Below, in pieces: positions 1 through 11,220 of a stretch of DNA of 64,000 nucleotides. Below the pieces are notes generated by a model. The model was not told the origin of the DNA and made no database searches. It saw only the letters and a list, made by a program, of their open reading frames with translations. Position 1 is the stretch's first letter. Each line of letters begins with the position of its first letter. This stretch comes from Bufo bufo (lineage: Eukaryota; Chordata; Amphibia; Anura; Bufonidae): NCBI RefSeq assembly GCF_905171765.1, contig NC_053393.1, positions 194,326,499-194,390,498 of the forward strand. Direction: 5' to 3'. A program made the translations under genes and the position numbers.

Positions 1-365
1 GCCATCTTGTGACAAAAGCCATTGAAACACATTAAAGGAGGTATTTAACCTTTTTTGCGCCATTTTTTACTTAACGCGTTAACCATCAAGTTTAGCTCGG
101 CTGCATCTGTACATTGTTTGAGTTATGTGAATAAATTGTATTATGTGTTGTGATCTGTCCAATTTATTTCACATTTAACTCCATGCGTTAAAGATTGAGC
201 ATGTGTAAATCCCACAGAAGTCCTCGGATAAAGGTGGGCATGGTGCCTAGTGTAAAAAGGAGCAAACCCAAAAAATGACAGTACTCCTAACTCATTTAAT
301 AGAAGTCGTATTGTCAAATTTGAAAAAAAATCTGTGTTTGCCATTGTGCCAGCGGATACACACAA
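1..365. other. Non-coding flank, no feature seen
   Basis: AT-rich sequence without a convincing exon, RNA gene or terminal inverted repeat. Open frames here are short, lack splice context and resemble no protein I know. It lies 5' of the zinc-finger exon and is probably intron. Confidence 0.4.
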
Positions 366-527
366 AGGGGGAGATTTTTAAAAACTGGTGTAAAGTAGAA
401 CTGCCCTAGTTGTCCATAGCAACCAATCAGATTCCACCTTTCACTTTTCACAGCTCCTTTGGAAAATTAAAGGTGGAATCTGATTGGTTGCTATGGGCAA
501 CTAAGCCAGTTTCGACAAATCTCCCCC
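366..527. repeat. Short foldback MITE (GGGGGAGATTT ends)
   Basis: The left end GGGGGAGATTT is mirrored by AAATCTCCCCC on the right. An inner pair of arms (AACCAATCAGATTCCACCTTT and its complement AAAGGTGGAATCTGATTGG) folds around a short centre near 455. The whole unit of about 160 bp can form one hairpin. It carries no gene. I recall similar units as abundant dispersed repeats in frogs; this is not verified. The class is unassigned because the target duplication is unclear. Confidence 0.75.
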
Positions 528-1289
528 AATGTTTAAAGGCCTGCCATTGCCTAGCATGCAGAATCATATATGTTGGCTTAGCATCTGCAAAAATTCCCGA
601 CGTCACACAGCATTTTTGTCATTCTCCTTGTCCAGGAATATATGCCTTTTCTATTTTTATACGATTTGCATTAGCCCTTTTACACAGAGCAATGACAATT
701 TCGAATGTCACCAAATTAATGATTAATTTAGTTTTATCTGCATCATTTAAATAAACTGGCGTTTCCCCGTGTGATTGATGAGATGTGATTGCTGTTAGCT
801 GCAGTCTCAACCTGCTTTTGACATTTAAACATATAAAGCTGACTAGATATAACCATTCAGGTGCTAAATATATTTTACATCTACTTCTGCTGCTAGAAAT
901 GGAAGTATTAAGAGATCTAGCCTCATTGTCATTGAACTGTGAAATATTCAACCTTGTCTGCCCGTGCTTAGTACTGTTGACTTTTTTATTTCTTTCTGAA
1001 GATTAAAATTAAATGCTTCATTTTTTCGTCTGCTTTTGGGAATTACATTGAAATTTAAGACTCTGAAATTTTACCGAGAACTTCATTTCACCGAACCATT
1101 CTTGGAGGATAGTCTTATTTCCAAGGGCACCGCACAGTGTGCAATTGATCAACTTTCATTGAGGCTAAATTCAGTCTTATCTAAGCTCTAGATGTATACT
1201 TATTAGAGCTCCTATATTTCATGGGTGGTTTCCATGCAGTGATTGGAGCACCTCACTAAGCATACGCTAACCATAGTAAAGTAGGAATT
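528..1289. other. Non-coding stretch, no feature seen
   Basis: AT-rich, probably intronic sequence. Several overlapping short frames exist on both strands, but none has a recognisable domain or splice context. Confidence 0.4.
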
Positions 1290-1680
1290 GGAGATGAGCG
1301 AATTTCATACTTTGAAATTCGTTCGCTCTTCGTTTACTGGTAAAACTTAAATTGCGTTATGGATTCTGTTACCACGGACCATAACACAATTCTATAACGG
1401 AATGCATAACGGAATAGAAGTCTATTGCCTGCATAACGGATCCATCCGTCCCGTTTCCGTTATGCAGTAGAGGACTCCCCTGCAGAACGGAAACGGGACG
1501 GATCCGTTTTCCAGCCCATAGACTTATATTATGATGGAATGAATAAAGGAATGCCTCTAAAGGCATTCCTTCATAAAATTGCGTTATGGTCCGTGGTAAC
1601 GGAATCCATAACGTAATTCTGCTTTTACAACCAAACGAAGCAGGAACGAATTTCATAACATGAAATTCGCTCATCTCTAG
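1290..1680. repeat. Foldback MITE, GATGAGCGAATTTCA ends, copy 1
   Basis: The two halves are near-perfect inverted copies. GAGATGAGCGAATTTCA at the left matches TGAAATTCGCTCATCTC at the right, and the inner parts repeat GCGTTATGG, CATAACGGA and GGACGGATCC motifs symmetrically about 1475. The right boundary reads CTAG. A second copy lies at 53272-53687. The open frame on the minus strand is a by-product of the symmetric sequence. It is a non-autonomous DNA element of uncertain superfamily. Confidence 0.8.
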
Positions 1681-3224
1681 TATGAACCAGAAGTAACTTT
1701 ACTGATATGGGATATCTAACAGCTTGCTATGACGACATGCTTCACCAAATATGTGAACATCCCATCTGTAGGGTTTTTGTCTTTGCTGTGTAACTATGAG
1801 TTAATCTAATCACATTTTAGAACTCAAGGGAACTTTGACCCATCAGACTTGTACAGGGTGTTGATCCATTGCCCTTTTTACCTCCAGCCCGTTGTAAAAT
1901 AACCAGTTCATCACACCACTTCTATCTTGTTTCATATATCTGCCCGATGCTCGGCATCCAATAATAAAGTTTGTGCTTGAAATAAATAATAGCCAAAATG
2001 TCAATACTTCTAGTTTCCAGAATAATCATAAATTCTGGGCTATAAAACAGTCGTAAAGGCGTAATATTTTATCCACAGTATATTCACACATTGCATGTCA
2101 TTACAATAGCAGAGTGATGAATCACCCTCGCTGTGTGACAGGAAAAATCTGAAATAACCGTGACAATATGAGATGTTGGAAACTTAGCACACTGCTTCAG
2201 AACGGCATACTTATCCCGAAAATATTTTTAAGGTGTTTCTTATTTGAAAGTAATTTTTTTTACAATGTCTAAAATATACCCGCCTGTTAAGTTTAAGTGC
2301 ATATAATAAAAATATTCATCACCTATGTTTATAAGATATAACGGTGGAGGTTTCTTAAAGCCGCCTGATACCAGAAATCTGAGGTGTGTAGTAGGTCCAC
2401 TTGAGAATTAATCTCATTATCACTCATTGGTGTTAATCCCTGGAGTTACTCTGTTTCCTGAGTAAGCATAGCCTCAAGCTCCATTGCGCACAGTATCTTG
2501 TTTTTTTTTTGCTTTTACTATCCTTGGTCACCAAATCAGTAGGATAGATAAAAAAGTATCCAGCTTCATCTCTTGTAAAGCAAAATGAATCAGTCCAGCT
2601 CAGTAATACTCATATGGTTATTTTGGTCATTGGTTTTCCATAAATGGCTCTTAAAGGTGAACATGGTAAGGTAAAGTACAGATGGTCCAAATGCTACACA
2701 TGGCTTAAACCCTGCCCTCATGGGTCGGCCAGGTAAATATGGGGTATTACCTTCAAAATCTTCCATTGGCCACATCATGGATGGCCATGTACGGCAGCTG
2801 GACCATCTGTTCTTAAGCTGAGGGCACAGCCACATGTTCAGGTTTTTTGATGCAGGAACGGATTTAAAAAGAGAAGTAGAGTTTGTCCTTCATACTTTCA
2901 CTCCTTTTATTATCCACCCCTAATTTTATCTTCAAAAGTTGCATAAAAAAACCTGAATGTGTGTCTATACCCTAATATAAAGATCACAAATTGTCCACCT
3001 GGTGGAAGGAAACATTTTTCCTTTAACCCCCATTGTCCCTCTGCAAATGTGCACATAAACATGCCCATGTCTAGATGCACAAGCATACGGTAGACACACC
3101 TCACAAATTTCAGAGATTGGACAGATGAGATGATGCTCCCATATTAGAGATATGTCAGGTAACATCATTCCTGTTCTCTATGGGTGGGCAGGACACAATC
3201 TAGAGAAGCTTTCTTGCTTAGTCA
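1681..3224. other. Non-coding stretch, no clear feature
   Basis: Probably intronic sequence with ordinary AT-rich composition and a T run near 2502. Short frames between 2590 and 3170 have no family resemblance and no splice structure. No terminal inverted repeat was found. Confidence 0.4.
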
Positions 3225-4050
3225 TTAACCCCTTCAGGACCCTTGCCGTACATGTACGTCTCAGCTGGACGTGACTTAAAGAGGACCTTTCACTACTGTA
3301 GAAACTAAAAACTAACTATATCAGTGGGCAGAGCGGCGCCCAGGGGTCCCCCTGCACTTACTAGTATGTCTGGGCGCCGCTCCGTTCGCCCGGTATAGGC
3401 TCCGGTGTCTGCGCTCCCTCTGACTGATTTCTTGTATGAGGCGTGTCCCTTGCTGCAGCGCTGGCCAATCGCAGCGCACAGCTCATAGCCTGTAAGTGCA
3501 GGGGGACCCCTGGGCGCCGCTCTGCCCACTGATATAGTTAGTTTTTAGTTTCTACAGTAGTGAAAGGTCCTCTTTAAGGACCAGCGACGTACATATACGG
3601 CACAAGGTCCGCCGGGTGCTGGGAGGGAATCGCGGGGGAATCGAGGCACCATGGCTGCTCTTACCAGCAGGCATCCATGCCAGGTAAGGGCAGCATGGTT
3701 CAGCACCGCCCCCCTGCAGCTTCAAGCACTGTGATTGGCCGGTAAATGAAGACCGGCACATTGCAGCCATGGAAGCAGTATGGAACTACAGGGTGGGTCA
3801 GGGGGAGGTGACCGATCAGCACCTGTCTCCTCCGAGGTGAGGCAGGGGACACCAGTGTTTGGTGTCCCCTGCCAGCGTTGCGATTGGTTGGAACAATGTT
3901 CCAGCCAATGGCAGAGCTATAGCTGCACAGGAAAGGGCTGAACCTACCTGCATGCAGCCATTCTAGCTGGTGACTGCATGCAGAGAGGTTCTGTGCTTTT
4001 ATGTGCTGCTTGCTGGGACTTGCGGTGCACCACCACTGTGATTTCAACTT
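3225..4050 (+). repeat. piggyBac-like repeat, left end, interrupted
   Basis: It begins TTAACCCCTTCAGGACC, the same kind of TTAA plus CCC terminus as the repeats at 18379, 45092 and 63379. The sequence GTACATGTACG is split from GACGTACATATACGG by the MITE at 3276-3577. The right end is not clear and is placed approximately, before the foldback at 4059. TTAA targets with CCC termini are typical of piggyBac, so this is called piggyBac-like and non-autonomous. No transposase is present. Confidence 0.5.
3276..3577. repeat. T2/Kolobok-like foldback MITE with TTAA target
   Basis: TTAAAGAGGACCTTTCACT at the left is mirrored by AGTGAAAGGTCCTCTTTAA at the right. The arms extend about 100 bp inward, through GCGGCGCCCAGGGGTCCCCC and its complement, around a central spacer. 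TTAA flanks both sides. The TTAAAGG start fits the T2 family MITEs known from Xenopus. Arm identity is very high, suggesting a young insertion. It splits the surrounding piggyBac-like repeat. Confidence 0.85.
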
Positions 4051-4058
4051 TTCCTGCT

Positions 4059-4393
4059 GACCTCCGAGACGTCAGGCGAGCAGGATACAAGAAAAACAGG
4101 CCAAGGACCACGGAACTCATAACTTATCACAAAGGAACCAAGACATGTAACAGTGACTATAACAGAAGACCTCAATGTACCAAAATGGATCAGTGGGTGC
4201 GAACCCACTGCACCACTGACTAGCAATACTCTGGAGGAGTGCAGTGGGTTCACACCCACTGATCCGTTTCAGTACATTGAGGTCTTCTGTTATAGTCACT
4301 GTCACGTGTCTTGGTTCCTTTGTGATAAGTTATGGGTTTTGTGGTCCTTGGCCTGTTTTCCTTGTATCCTGCTCGCCTGACGTCTCGGAGGTC
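4059..4393. repeat. Long inverted repeat (about 155-bp arms)
   Basis: The left arm starts GACCTCCGAGACGTCAGG at 4059 and the right arm ends CCTGACGTCTCGGAGGTC at 4393. By eye the arms differ at roughly ten positions and enclose a spacer of about 25 bp near 4225. The unit would form a strong hairpin in DNA or pre-mRNA. It lies about 650 bp upstream of the zinc-finger exon. The element class is unknown, with no clear target duplication. Confidence 0.85.
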
Positions 4394-5008
4394 CCCATTG
4401 GGACATCCGGCACATGACAGTATACAGAACGAGGCGAACACACCGAGGTGTAGATAGTAGGACCCCTTGGTTCAGCAGCAAAGGTTAAAACCTGGCAAGA
4501 CAAACGTAGACAGACAGACTACACAGAGCAGAAGGGTGAAACACCCACAAGACAAGACAGAACAGACTGACCTGAACACTCCACGCTCAAAAGCAGAAAT
4601 AGCAGCCTAACGAGCGCACCTGGAAGGACACACATAGGAACTGACCAGGGAAGGTTAACCCCATCAGAACCAAACAGGGAGGTACCAAATCAGGTCAAGG
4701 GTAACCAGAAACCACAGCATACCAAGCTGCGATACAGGACGTTGCCCCTAGCAACTAGCATGCACAGAACACCGCAGCCATTGCACAAGAGCGCAACCAA
4801 CCTCACATACCCATGGGCAGGTTCACACTAGATACCGCAGCCAAAAGCAACCAGCCTACACGGAAACACCCGCAGCCAGTACGCAAAAGGCGTGCAGCTA
4901 GCCTGTACGGCAAACCACGTCACGGTGAACCGCACCGTGACATCAAGCCTCATTTCCTAAAATGTTGTGGATCTGATTTTATTTTTTGGTTGTAATCTTA
5001 CTTGGATG
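4394..5008. other. Unclassified GC-richer sequence before the exon
   Basis: The stretch is richer in C and A than its surroundings and may be the remainder of the element that includes the 4059-4393 inverted repeat. At 4919-4941 there is a perfect 9-bp hairpin, GTCACGGTG pairing with CACCGTGAC. No coding potential is recognised. Confidence 0.4.
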
Positions 5009-5040
5009 TAAATTGTTCCTTGTGTGTTTTGTCTCCATAG

Positions 5041-5155
5041 GCTCAAAGCCATTTAAATGCAAAATATGCAACTTCGCAGCAGCTCAACTTGGAGATGCCA
5101 GAAACCATGTGAAGAGACACCTTGGGATGAGAGAATACAAGTGTCATATTTGTGG
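5041..5155 (+). CDS. ZNF407: Internal exon of a C2H2 zinc-finger gene, probably ZNF407
   Basis: A 115-bp exon. The acceptor is TTTTGTCTCCATAG at 5027-5040, after a T-rich tract, and the donor is GTGAGT starting at 5156. It reads in one frame only: two bases finish a split codon, 37 codons follow, and two bases open the next. The peptide starts SKPFKCKICNF and holds one full C2H2 finger, C-x2-C-x12-H-x3-H (CKIC, then HVKRH), then an atypical linker LGMREYKC and the first Cys pair (CHIC) of the next finger. Such fingers bind DNA in the nucleus. The flanking introns are phase 1 and phase 2, so skipping this exon would shift the frame. The ARNHVKRH-LGMREYKC wording matches my recollection of vertebrate ZNF407, a large multi-finger transcriptional regulator with very long introns. 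The exon call is firm; the gene name is about 0.6. No other exon of this gene was recognised in the window. Confidence 0.85.
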
Positions 5156-6639
5156 GTGAGTAAATCTCTTGTGCTGTTCCCTTCTGTAGATCTCTCTCCA
5201 TGAAACTGAAAGGGCTACAAAATGTACAGTCCTTCAGTAGTGCTTCTGATGGCTAACATTATGCATGCATACCCTGCTTTTCATTGTTATGGTAAATTCC
5301 TTAAATACAGTTATGACATTTCTCTCCCACTCCTAATCCAGCTCTGTGGATGAGCAATTGTATGGGGCTACAAGGTCAATCTGAACCTGTAATCTGTAAA
5401 TTGCCTAAATTATAGGATGTTCATTCTTATTGCCAGAGAGAACTATAAATTACACGCAAAGACATCAAAAATATATAACTTGGAGGCAGATTTTTTTTTT
5501 TTTCTTTTCTATGTGCTCTTATTTATTCTAAGTGTTGCATTCCTCAGGTAGTTTATACTGCTACATATAAAATCTCTTACCTTTTTCTATATTGTGTAAA
5601 AATGGCAAATTTTGTGTTGTTTTTTTATTTTAATTTTTAAAGTCTCTTTTTATAATGGTACTCTCCAAAGAATTCTCATTTTCAGTGTTTAATCGTCCTT
5701 CTAAAATGTTACGTTTTATACAAGGCAATGAAAATACCCGAAGTGCAGTTGACTCATTTCAAGAAAATATTTTAAAGGTTTTATTAACAGTATGACATGG
5801 ATGGTATGTTACAATGCACAAAGTAGATTTTAATATTCTAGGTGCTGGTTAGAATTTTTTTTATTAATGTTATTATGCCTATAAAATTAACATTCTGAAT
5901 ATGTGCATCATATAAAAGCAATTTACTGGAGCCAGTGTAACCTATGTGAAGAGGTCTTCTTGCTAATCCAAAGAGCACTGCAGTTCACTTACCGTTAGTA
6001 CAATGCACAAATGACTGGCTTATATAGTGTTTTAACATGCAGCTTTACTTGCATTACAAATCTCCTTTTCAGTCTAACTGCTGTGTAGCATGTGTTCATG
6101 CTTTTCTTTTACTATCAAGAACACGTCTCATTCTTAAAGCCCATGTTCTCTTTAGTTCTAGTAAGGCAGGGTTATTGAGCAGTGTGCATTTCTAGAGCTC
6201 TCTAAACTCCTAGAACTGTTTTACCTTTGGGGAATATGATCATTATTTGTTCAATTTGTAATGGGCATTGGGTAAATAGATTGGCAGGTAAGTATCTTGC
6301 CGGTGGGTTTTTTCTTCAATTCTAATCTCTGTTCCTTCTGTTATGCCATGTGACTCACCGTCTGACTCTCCAGTCATACAGGCTCTTCAGGTGGACCAGA
6401 TATCAGTCTCTCTAAGGAAGCCCATGAACTGTGCATTGAGAATCTGTTAGGCTCGCCTCGAGAGATTGGCATCTAGTTCACACTGATGATGCTGTGTGAT
6501 TTGGAGAGTCAGAGTGTGGGTCACCTAATGTATTTGAAGGAACGTAACGGAGATCATAATTGAAGTTGAAAGCAACCAGTAAAAAACTGAACTGCAAATC
6601 TATTTGCAAAGTAGTTTAGTAGCTTCAGATCTTACACTA
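5156..6639. other. Start of the intron after the zinc-finger exon
   Basis: AT-rich intron beginning with the GTGAGT donor. It has long T runs near 5490 and 5620, no terminal inverted repeats that I can see, and no second exon. Confidence 0.5.
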
Positions 6640-6888
6640 AGACCGGCCATACACGTAAGCTAGCGAATGGCAGAATGTTCATGTTATCAAAAGCCATCAC
6701 TCCTGATTCCTTTATAAATATGCTTGCTGCACTTGGACGACCAGCCATGTATTCTCAGTAGCTTTTCTCCCTGAACAAAAGGATTGGATGTTCATCTTCC
6801 CCAGTAGATACTGTCGGAGGGACAGATGGGAGGCCCCATACACATTAGATGGTTGTCCCAAATCGACATTTAATGTGTATGGCCAACC
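6640..6888. repeat. MITE with GGCCATACAC ends
   Basis: GACCGGCCATACACGTAAGC at the left is mirrored by AATGTGTATGGCCAACC at the right. An internal GGCCCCATACACATTAGATGG at about 6832 repeats the same terminal motif, suggesting a partial duplication or nested copy. No gene is present and the superfamily is unassigned. Confidence 0.55.
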
Positions 6889-6913
6889 AGCTATTGTTTC
6901 CAATATCCTGGAG

Positions 6914-7960
6914 TTAAAGGGGTAATCTCATACCAACAATACCTTTCCATATTCCTACCAGGGAATGAGGAATAAGCAGTGCTCACTTTGGGGGAACCAG
7001 TTATTTAAGTGGCTGTGTGTAATACTACTTTTTGGCCACTACAAGGAAAATAGGCAGTCCCCATGTATTGAGGGCAGCTCTACCTGTTTACCTCTATGTT
7101 TCCGACCATACTAATCATGAAAAATCCAATTTATCAAATCAAAGTGTATTCAACAGTTATGAAAACCAATCCATTCAGGGTTTCAAGGTAAAAATGTTTT
7201 AGTGCCTTTTTAATATTTTCTAAAATGTTTTTCTTAGTTTATGATACAGACAGCTCATAGCAAATAATTCCTTTGTTTCTGTACCATTTAGTCAGGTATT
7301 GTCCCTATTATTTTATGTAAACCATACATGTTCAGTTTCCCTTCTACTATTTACAGGTGCTCTTCTCCTTATATAAATCATGCATGTAATAGACTAAATA
7401 GGGATTTGGTGGATAAAATGGAGACATGGGAATGCTTTGTTGATCTTTTTCATGTAATATCTTTACATATATCACTCACTGCAAGACTCGTGTGTTTCTG
7501 CAGTTGTAAACAGTCTCGCCAGCAGTTTAGACACCTCTTGCTTTGTTAATAACATGTCCTATTTCAACTCATAGACAAGTACATACTCATACAGAAGTTC
7601 TGTGGCAGGACAATTGAGCAGTTTCTTGTATAAATTGTATTGTATTTTGAGTTAAGTTTTGAGTCCTGGCTCCAAATCTGGCTATAAACGTAAGTCAAAC
7701 GTAAATGCATTCAGCCTCAAATATACATATAGTTTTATAGAAGGTACCTCTGTGACCACTTAATATTTGGGGAAACTTCTAAGAATAAGCTAAATATCTG
7801 ATATTGTCAATCCTCCTTTCCCTCAAGGAGTATATCCTTTCATCTTCGATTGTGGACAGACCCTGTTGAAATTGACTAGACATCATGAACGAAAGGTAGT
7901 GTACATTGCCAGCTTAAAGGTGTTGCCTCTTCCAGCAAACTCATTTTTAAAAACAATATA
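6914..7960. other. Intron with a solo T2-like end at 6914
   Basis: TTAAAGGGGTAATCTCATACC at 6914 looks like one end of a T2/Kolobok MITE, but no matching opposite end was found nearby. TTAAAGGTGTTGCC at about 7915 is another possible solo end. The rest is plain intronic sequence. Confidence 0.4.
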
Positions 7961-8269
7961 TTAGAGGGGTTGTCTCATAATGGACATTACTCACAAAATA
8001 GGTTATAAATATATGATCACTGGGGCCCAACCACTGATACCCTCACTGTTCACTAGTCGGGCCATTCAGTGTCAAGGTGGCTGATGAAAGCAGCCTTGTA
8101 CAACACTCTACTGTTTCTGTTGGCACCGTAGACACTGAATTGGGCAGTAGAGTACATGCTTGACCGCCTTTCCATTCAAGCTTCTCTCTACAGTTGTGCA
8201 GTGAGGTGGAATGATGGATGGTAGAGCTATTAGTGATCAGACATATATCACCTGTACTGTGCATAAATA

Positions 8270-9015
8270 CACTGACCAAAAATATAAACGCAACACTTTC
8301 GGTTTTGCTCCCATTTTGCATGAGCTGAACTCAAACATCTGAAACATTTTCTACATACACAGAAGACCAATTACTCTCAAATATTGTTCACAAATCTGTC
8401 TAAATCTGTGTTAGTGAGCACTTCTTTGCCGAGATAATCCATCCCACTTCATAGGTGTGGCATATCAAGGTGCTGATTAGACAACATGAATATTGCACAG
8501 GTGTGCCTTAGACTGCCCACAATAAAAGGCCACTCTGAAATGTGCACAGTTTTGCCTTACTGGGGGGGAGGGCTGAAAACCAGTCAGTATCTGGTGTGGC
8601 CACCATTTGCCTCATGCAGTGCAACACATCTCCGTTGCATAGAGTTGATCAGGTTGTTGATTACGGCCTGTGGAATGTTAGTCCACTCCACCTCAATAGC
8701 TGTGCAAAGTTGCAGAATATTGTCAGGAACTGGAACACGCTGTCGTATACGCCGATCCAGAGCATCCCTAACATGCTCAAAGGGTGACATGTCCGGTGAG
8801 TATGCTGGCCATGCAAGAACTGGGATGTTTTCAGCTTCCAGGAATTGTGTACAGATCCTTGCAATATGGGGCCGTGCATTATCATGCTGCAACACGAGGT
8901 GATGGTCGTGGATGAATGGCACAACAATGGGCCTCAGGATCTCGTCACTGTATCTCTGGTGCATTCAAAATGCCATCAATAAAATGGGAGCAAAACCGAA
9001 AGTGTTTTTGGTCAG
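8270..9015 (-). mobile_element. Internally deleted Tc1/mariner element (DD34E)
   Basis: Terminal repeats CACTGACCAAAAATATAAACG on the left and TTTTTGGTCAG on the right, flanked by TA (8268-8269 and 9016-9017). Just inside both ends lies the pair TTCGGTTTTGCTCCCATTTT and AAAATGGGAGCAAAACCGAA. At about 746 bp it is roughly half the length of an intact Tc1 and retains only the C-terminal half of the transposase, on the minus strand. It could have moved only with help from a full-length relative. Confidence 0.88.
8584..8964 (-). pseudogene. Tc1-like transposase, C-terminal half
   Basis: A 126-codon open frame ending in a stop at 8584. It contains the second catalytic Asp (QHDNARPH) and the catalytic Glu (SPDMSPFEH) with 34 residues between them, so DD34E. 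It ends with the family's typical ANGGHTRY. The N-terminal helix-turn-helix domains and the first catalytic Asp are missing through deletion, so it cannot be active. The reading frame is clean, suggesting the deletion derivative is fairly young. Confidence 0.88.
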
Positions 9016-9050
9016 TATAATAGATGTCTATTACGGGACAACTCCTTTAA

Positions 9051-10853
9051 TAATTATTACGTTAATTGGGCTTCCCTATTTAGATCCCTCATCGAGTAAC
9101 CATAACACACAGTGGCTACAAAGCGCTTGTCTAAAGGTGGCTATCCACATGAGTTCAAAATGGACAGTTTGTTGGTTAAAATTAACAACAAACGATCATT
9201 TTAGCGAACTGATGACAGACCATTATTGTATGAAAAGAAGTCTGCCATGTTTAATATTTTTGTCCGATTGTTTGTGAACAAAAGATCCTTCCTTGAAAGA
9301 ACATTCCCGGAAAGATCTTTTGTCCATTGCCTGGTTTCATTGAACATACATGGCTAGTTTGAACAACTGTAAAGGCCAATATGGACTAAAGGTGTATGCC
9401 TGTGTTTGTGGAACAAACATTCACCAGATGTTTGTTTGTTCGACTACTGTTTAACCACCAATCAACTTCTATCCAATGTATATGGCCAGCTTTACTCTGG
9501 AGGACCCGGCATTTACCTGCATTAAATGGACATCCCTTTGCTATAATTGGAAACTGTGTAATGCTTTATTTCCCATGTGGCGATGCTGCATGTGGATTGA
9601 ATGTGTTCATCCTGGTTCTTTCATGGTAAATTACTGTGATCATAACTCTTCTAATGAAAAAAGATTATCATCATTTGATAAAGTAGTCTTTGATATTTTG
9701 AATCTACATTTTCAAATTAAAGTTCACAATAGCTTTATTCTGGCAAATCTGTGAAGCTGTTGGGGGAATTTTTCTAGGGCTGTGCGCTAGTTTTCTTGTA
9801 TACAAAAGCCACACATTTTTGTAAAAGCACCATTTTGCTGGAATTTTTATTTTTTTTTGCATTTTTCAATTTTACACCACTCTTATCACATTTGAAAAAT
9901 GTAAGTGGAGCTTTATGAAACGGGCATGGTCTCCTGGAACACAACATATATACTATAATTTACACTAGAAACTGATGTATGGTATAAATATATATATCAT
10001 CCCATTAAAGAGTCCTTGAAGAGCGTCAGCTTCCACCTTTTTAATTTACTAGGAACAGGAAAGCAGCATTGAATGAGCACATCTAAGAAGTCTTATCTTA
10101 AGGGTTGGATCGATAGGTAAAATGAAAAGTTAGGGTAGGTTACTAAGATAACTATAGACAATAGAAGAAATGAATATTGGATTAGAAGTAGCATGGAGTG
10201 TCGGGACATTAACACTACAGACAATGTCAATTCATTATCATTGATGGCTAAATAATCTTGAAAATGCTCAGTGGACCTATTAGTTCCTGAGTATGAACAG
10301 CTCATGCAGCATTTCTTCATTAGTTTTAATTACTATAAATTTTACATTTTTAAAAATTTCATTTTATAAGGTGAAGTGATCTTTCAGCAACATTAATTCT
10401 TTAATTTTGTCACAAACAGAAGGTCTCACACTAGGTTGTTTTTTTTCCATAGTATTTTCAGGCTTGTATCATATTTATGAGTTCTGGTACTAATAGACTG
10501 GCAGTTCAATATTGACTTCAGTGCTGTCTAACGTGATTGGCTACAAATTTAATGGAACATTTGCAATATTACAGAAGAATATCGTAGCAGTGTCACATAT
10601 ATTATTGACTATATATACATATATATATTTTTATTTCATAAGGCTACCAAGACCTTACATACTGTTGATACTGCTTAAACTTTTAAATACCAAGGCAAGT
10701 TTAAAGAGGACCTTTGATGGGTCTGGACATTATGAAATAACTAGCATGTTATGTAGGGCACTGTGCACGGATGTAATGTGTAATTTTTTTTATTTTTTTA
10801 AGGAACACTGTAGTAAACAGCACAGATGGTCCTTTACAGAGGTGGAAATTCCT
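9051..10853. other. Intron; T2-like fragment at 10701
   Basis: Mostly AT-rich intronic DNA. Around 9125-9320 there are fragments of a repeat with AAAGGTGGCTATCCACATGAG, similar in style to the 6640 MITE. At about 10701, TTTAAAGAGGACCTTTGATGG resembles the left end of the 3276 MITE but lacks a clear partner. No exon is seen. Confidence 0.4.
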
Positions 10854-11220
10854 GGCCCAGATTTATTAATGTGTCTGTGCCTAAAATCTGTCTAAAAAGT
10901 GGCGCAAATTGGCACAAGGGTTTTGACATGTTATCCCAACTTGCTAAAGGGGTGTGGGTTTATTGGAAAGGGGTGGGGCTTCACTGGAAAGGGGTGGGGC
11001 TTCACAGGAAAGGGGTGTGACCTAATATGTGCAAAACTGTGCCTTAAATTCTGTTATAAAATTCTGTCTGAAAGTAAGCCGACCATTAGTTGGTATGTAG
11101 CTAAAGTGCCTGTGAATGCATTACATTTATTATCAGCCTCAGCCACTGTGATAAATCTGGTCCAGATCTAGATAAGCTGTCTAAGTCTACACCATCGACA
11201 GGGTTAGTAAATCTGGGCCC
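10854..11220. repeat. MITE with GGCCCAGATTTA ends, copy 1
   Basis: GGCCCAGATTTATTAATGTG at the left is mirrored by GTTAGTAAATCTGGGCC at the right. Related copies are at 13684-14005 and 61401-62356. Inside, the motif AAGTGGCGCAAATTGG and the guanine-rich GGGGTGGGGCTT repeats recur in the other copies in degenerate form. No gene. Confidence 0.7.
10964..11018 (+). repeat. Short tandem repeat, about 19-20 bp unit, 3 copies
   Basis: GGAAAGGGGTGGGGCTTCAC is repeated, first two copies nearly identical and the third diverging to GGAAAGGGGTGTGACC. It is a local expansion within the surrounding MITE. Confidence 0.85.

Larger units (their letters stand above)
7961..9050. repeat. T2-like MITE split by a Tc1 element
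   Basis: The left end TTAGAGGGGTTGTCTCATAA is mirrored by GGGACAACTCCTTTAA ending at 9050. Further inward, TGGACATTACT on the left corresponds to AGATGTCTATTAC on the right. Between them lies a Tc1-type insertion (8270-9015), so the MITE is older. The left TTAA has become TTAG. Confidence 0.7.

Noticed and set aside
1369..1674. 101-codon open frame on the minus strand
   Set aside because: It lies wholly within a palindromic repeat and its open state comes from the symmetric sequence. No domain.
8486..8902. 138-codon plus-strand frame
   Set aside because: It is the antisense shadow of the Tc1 transposase remnant on the minus strand.
10964..11018. Short tandem repeat considered as a CRISPR-like array
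   Set aside because: Units are contiguous without spacers and the window is vertebrate DNA.
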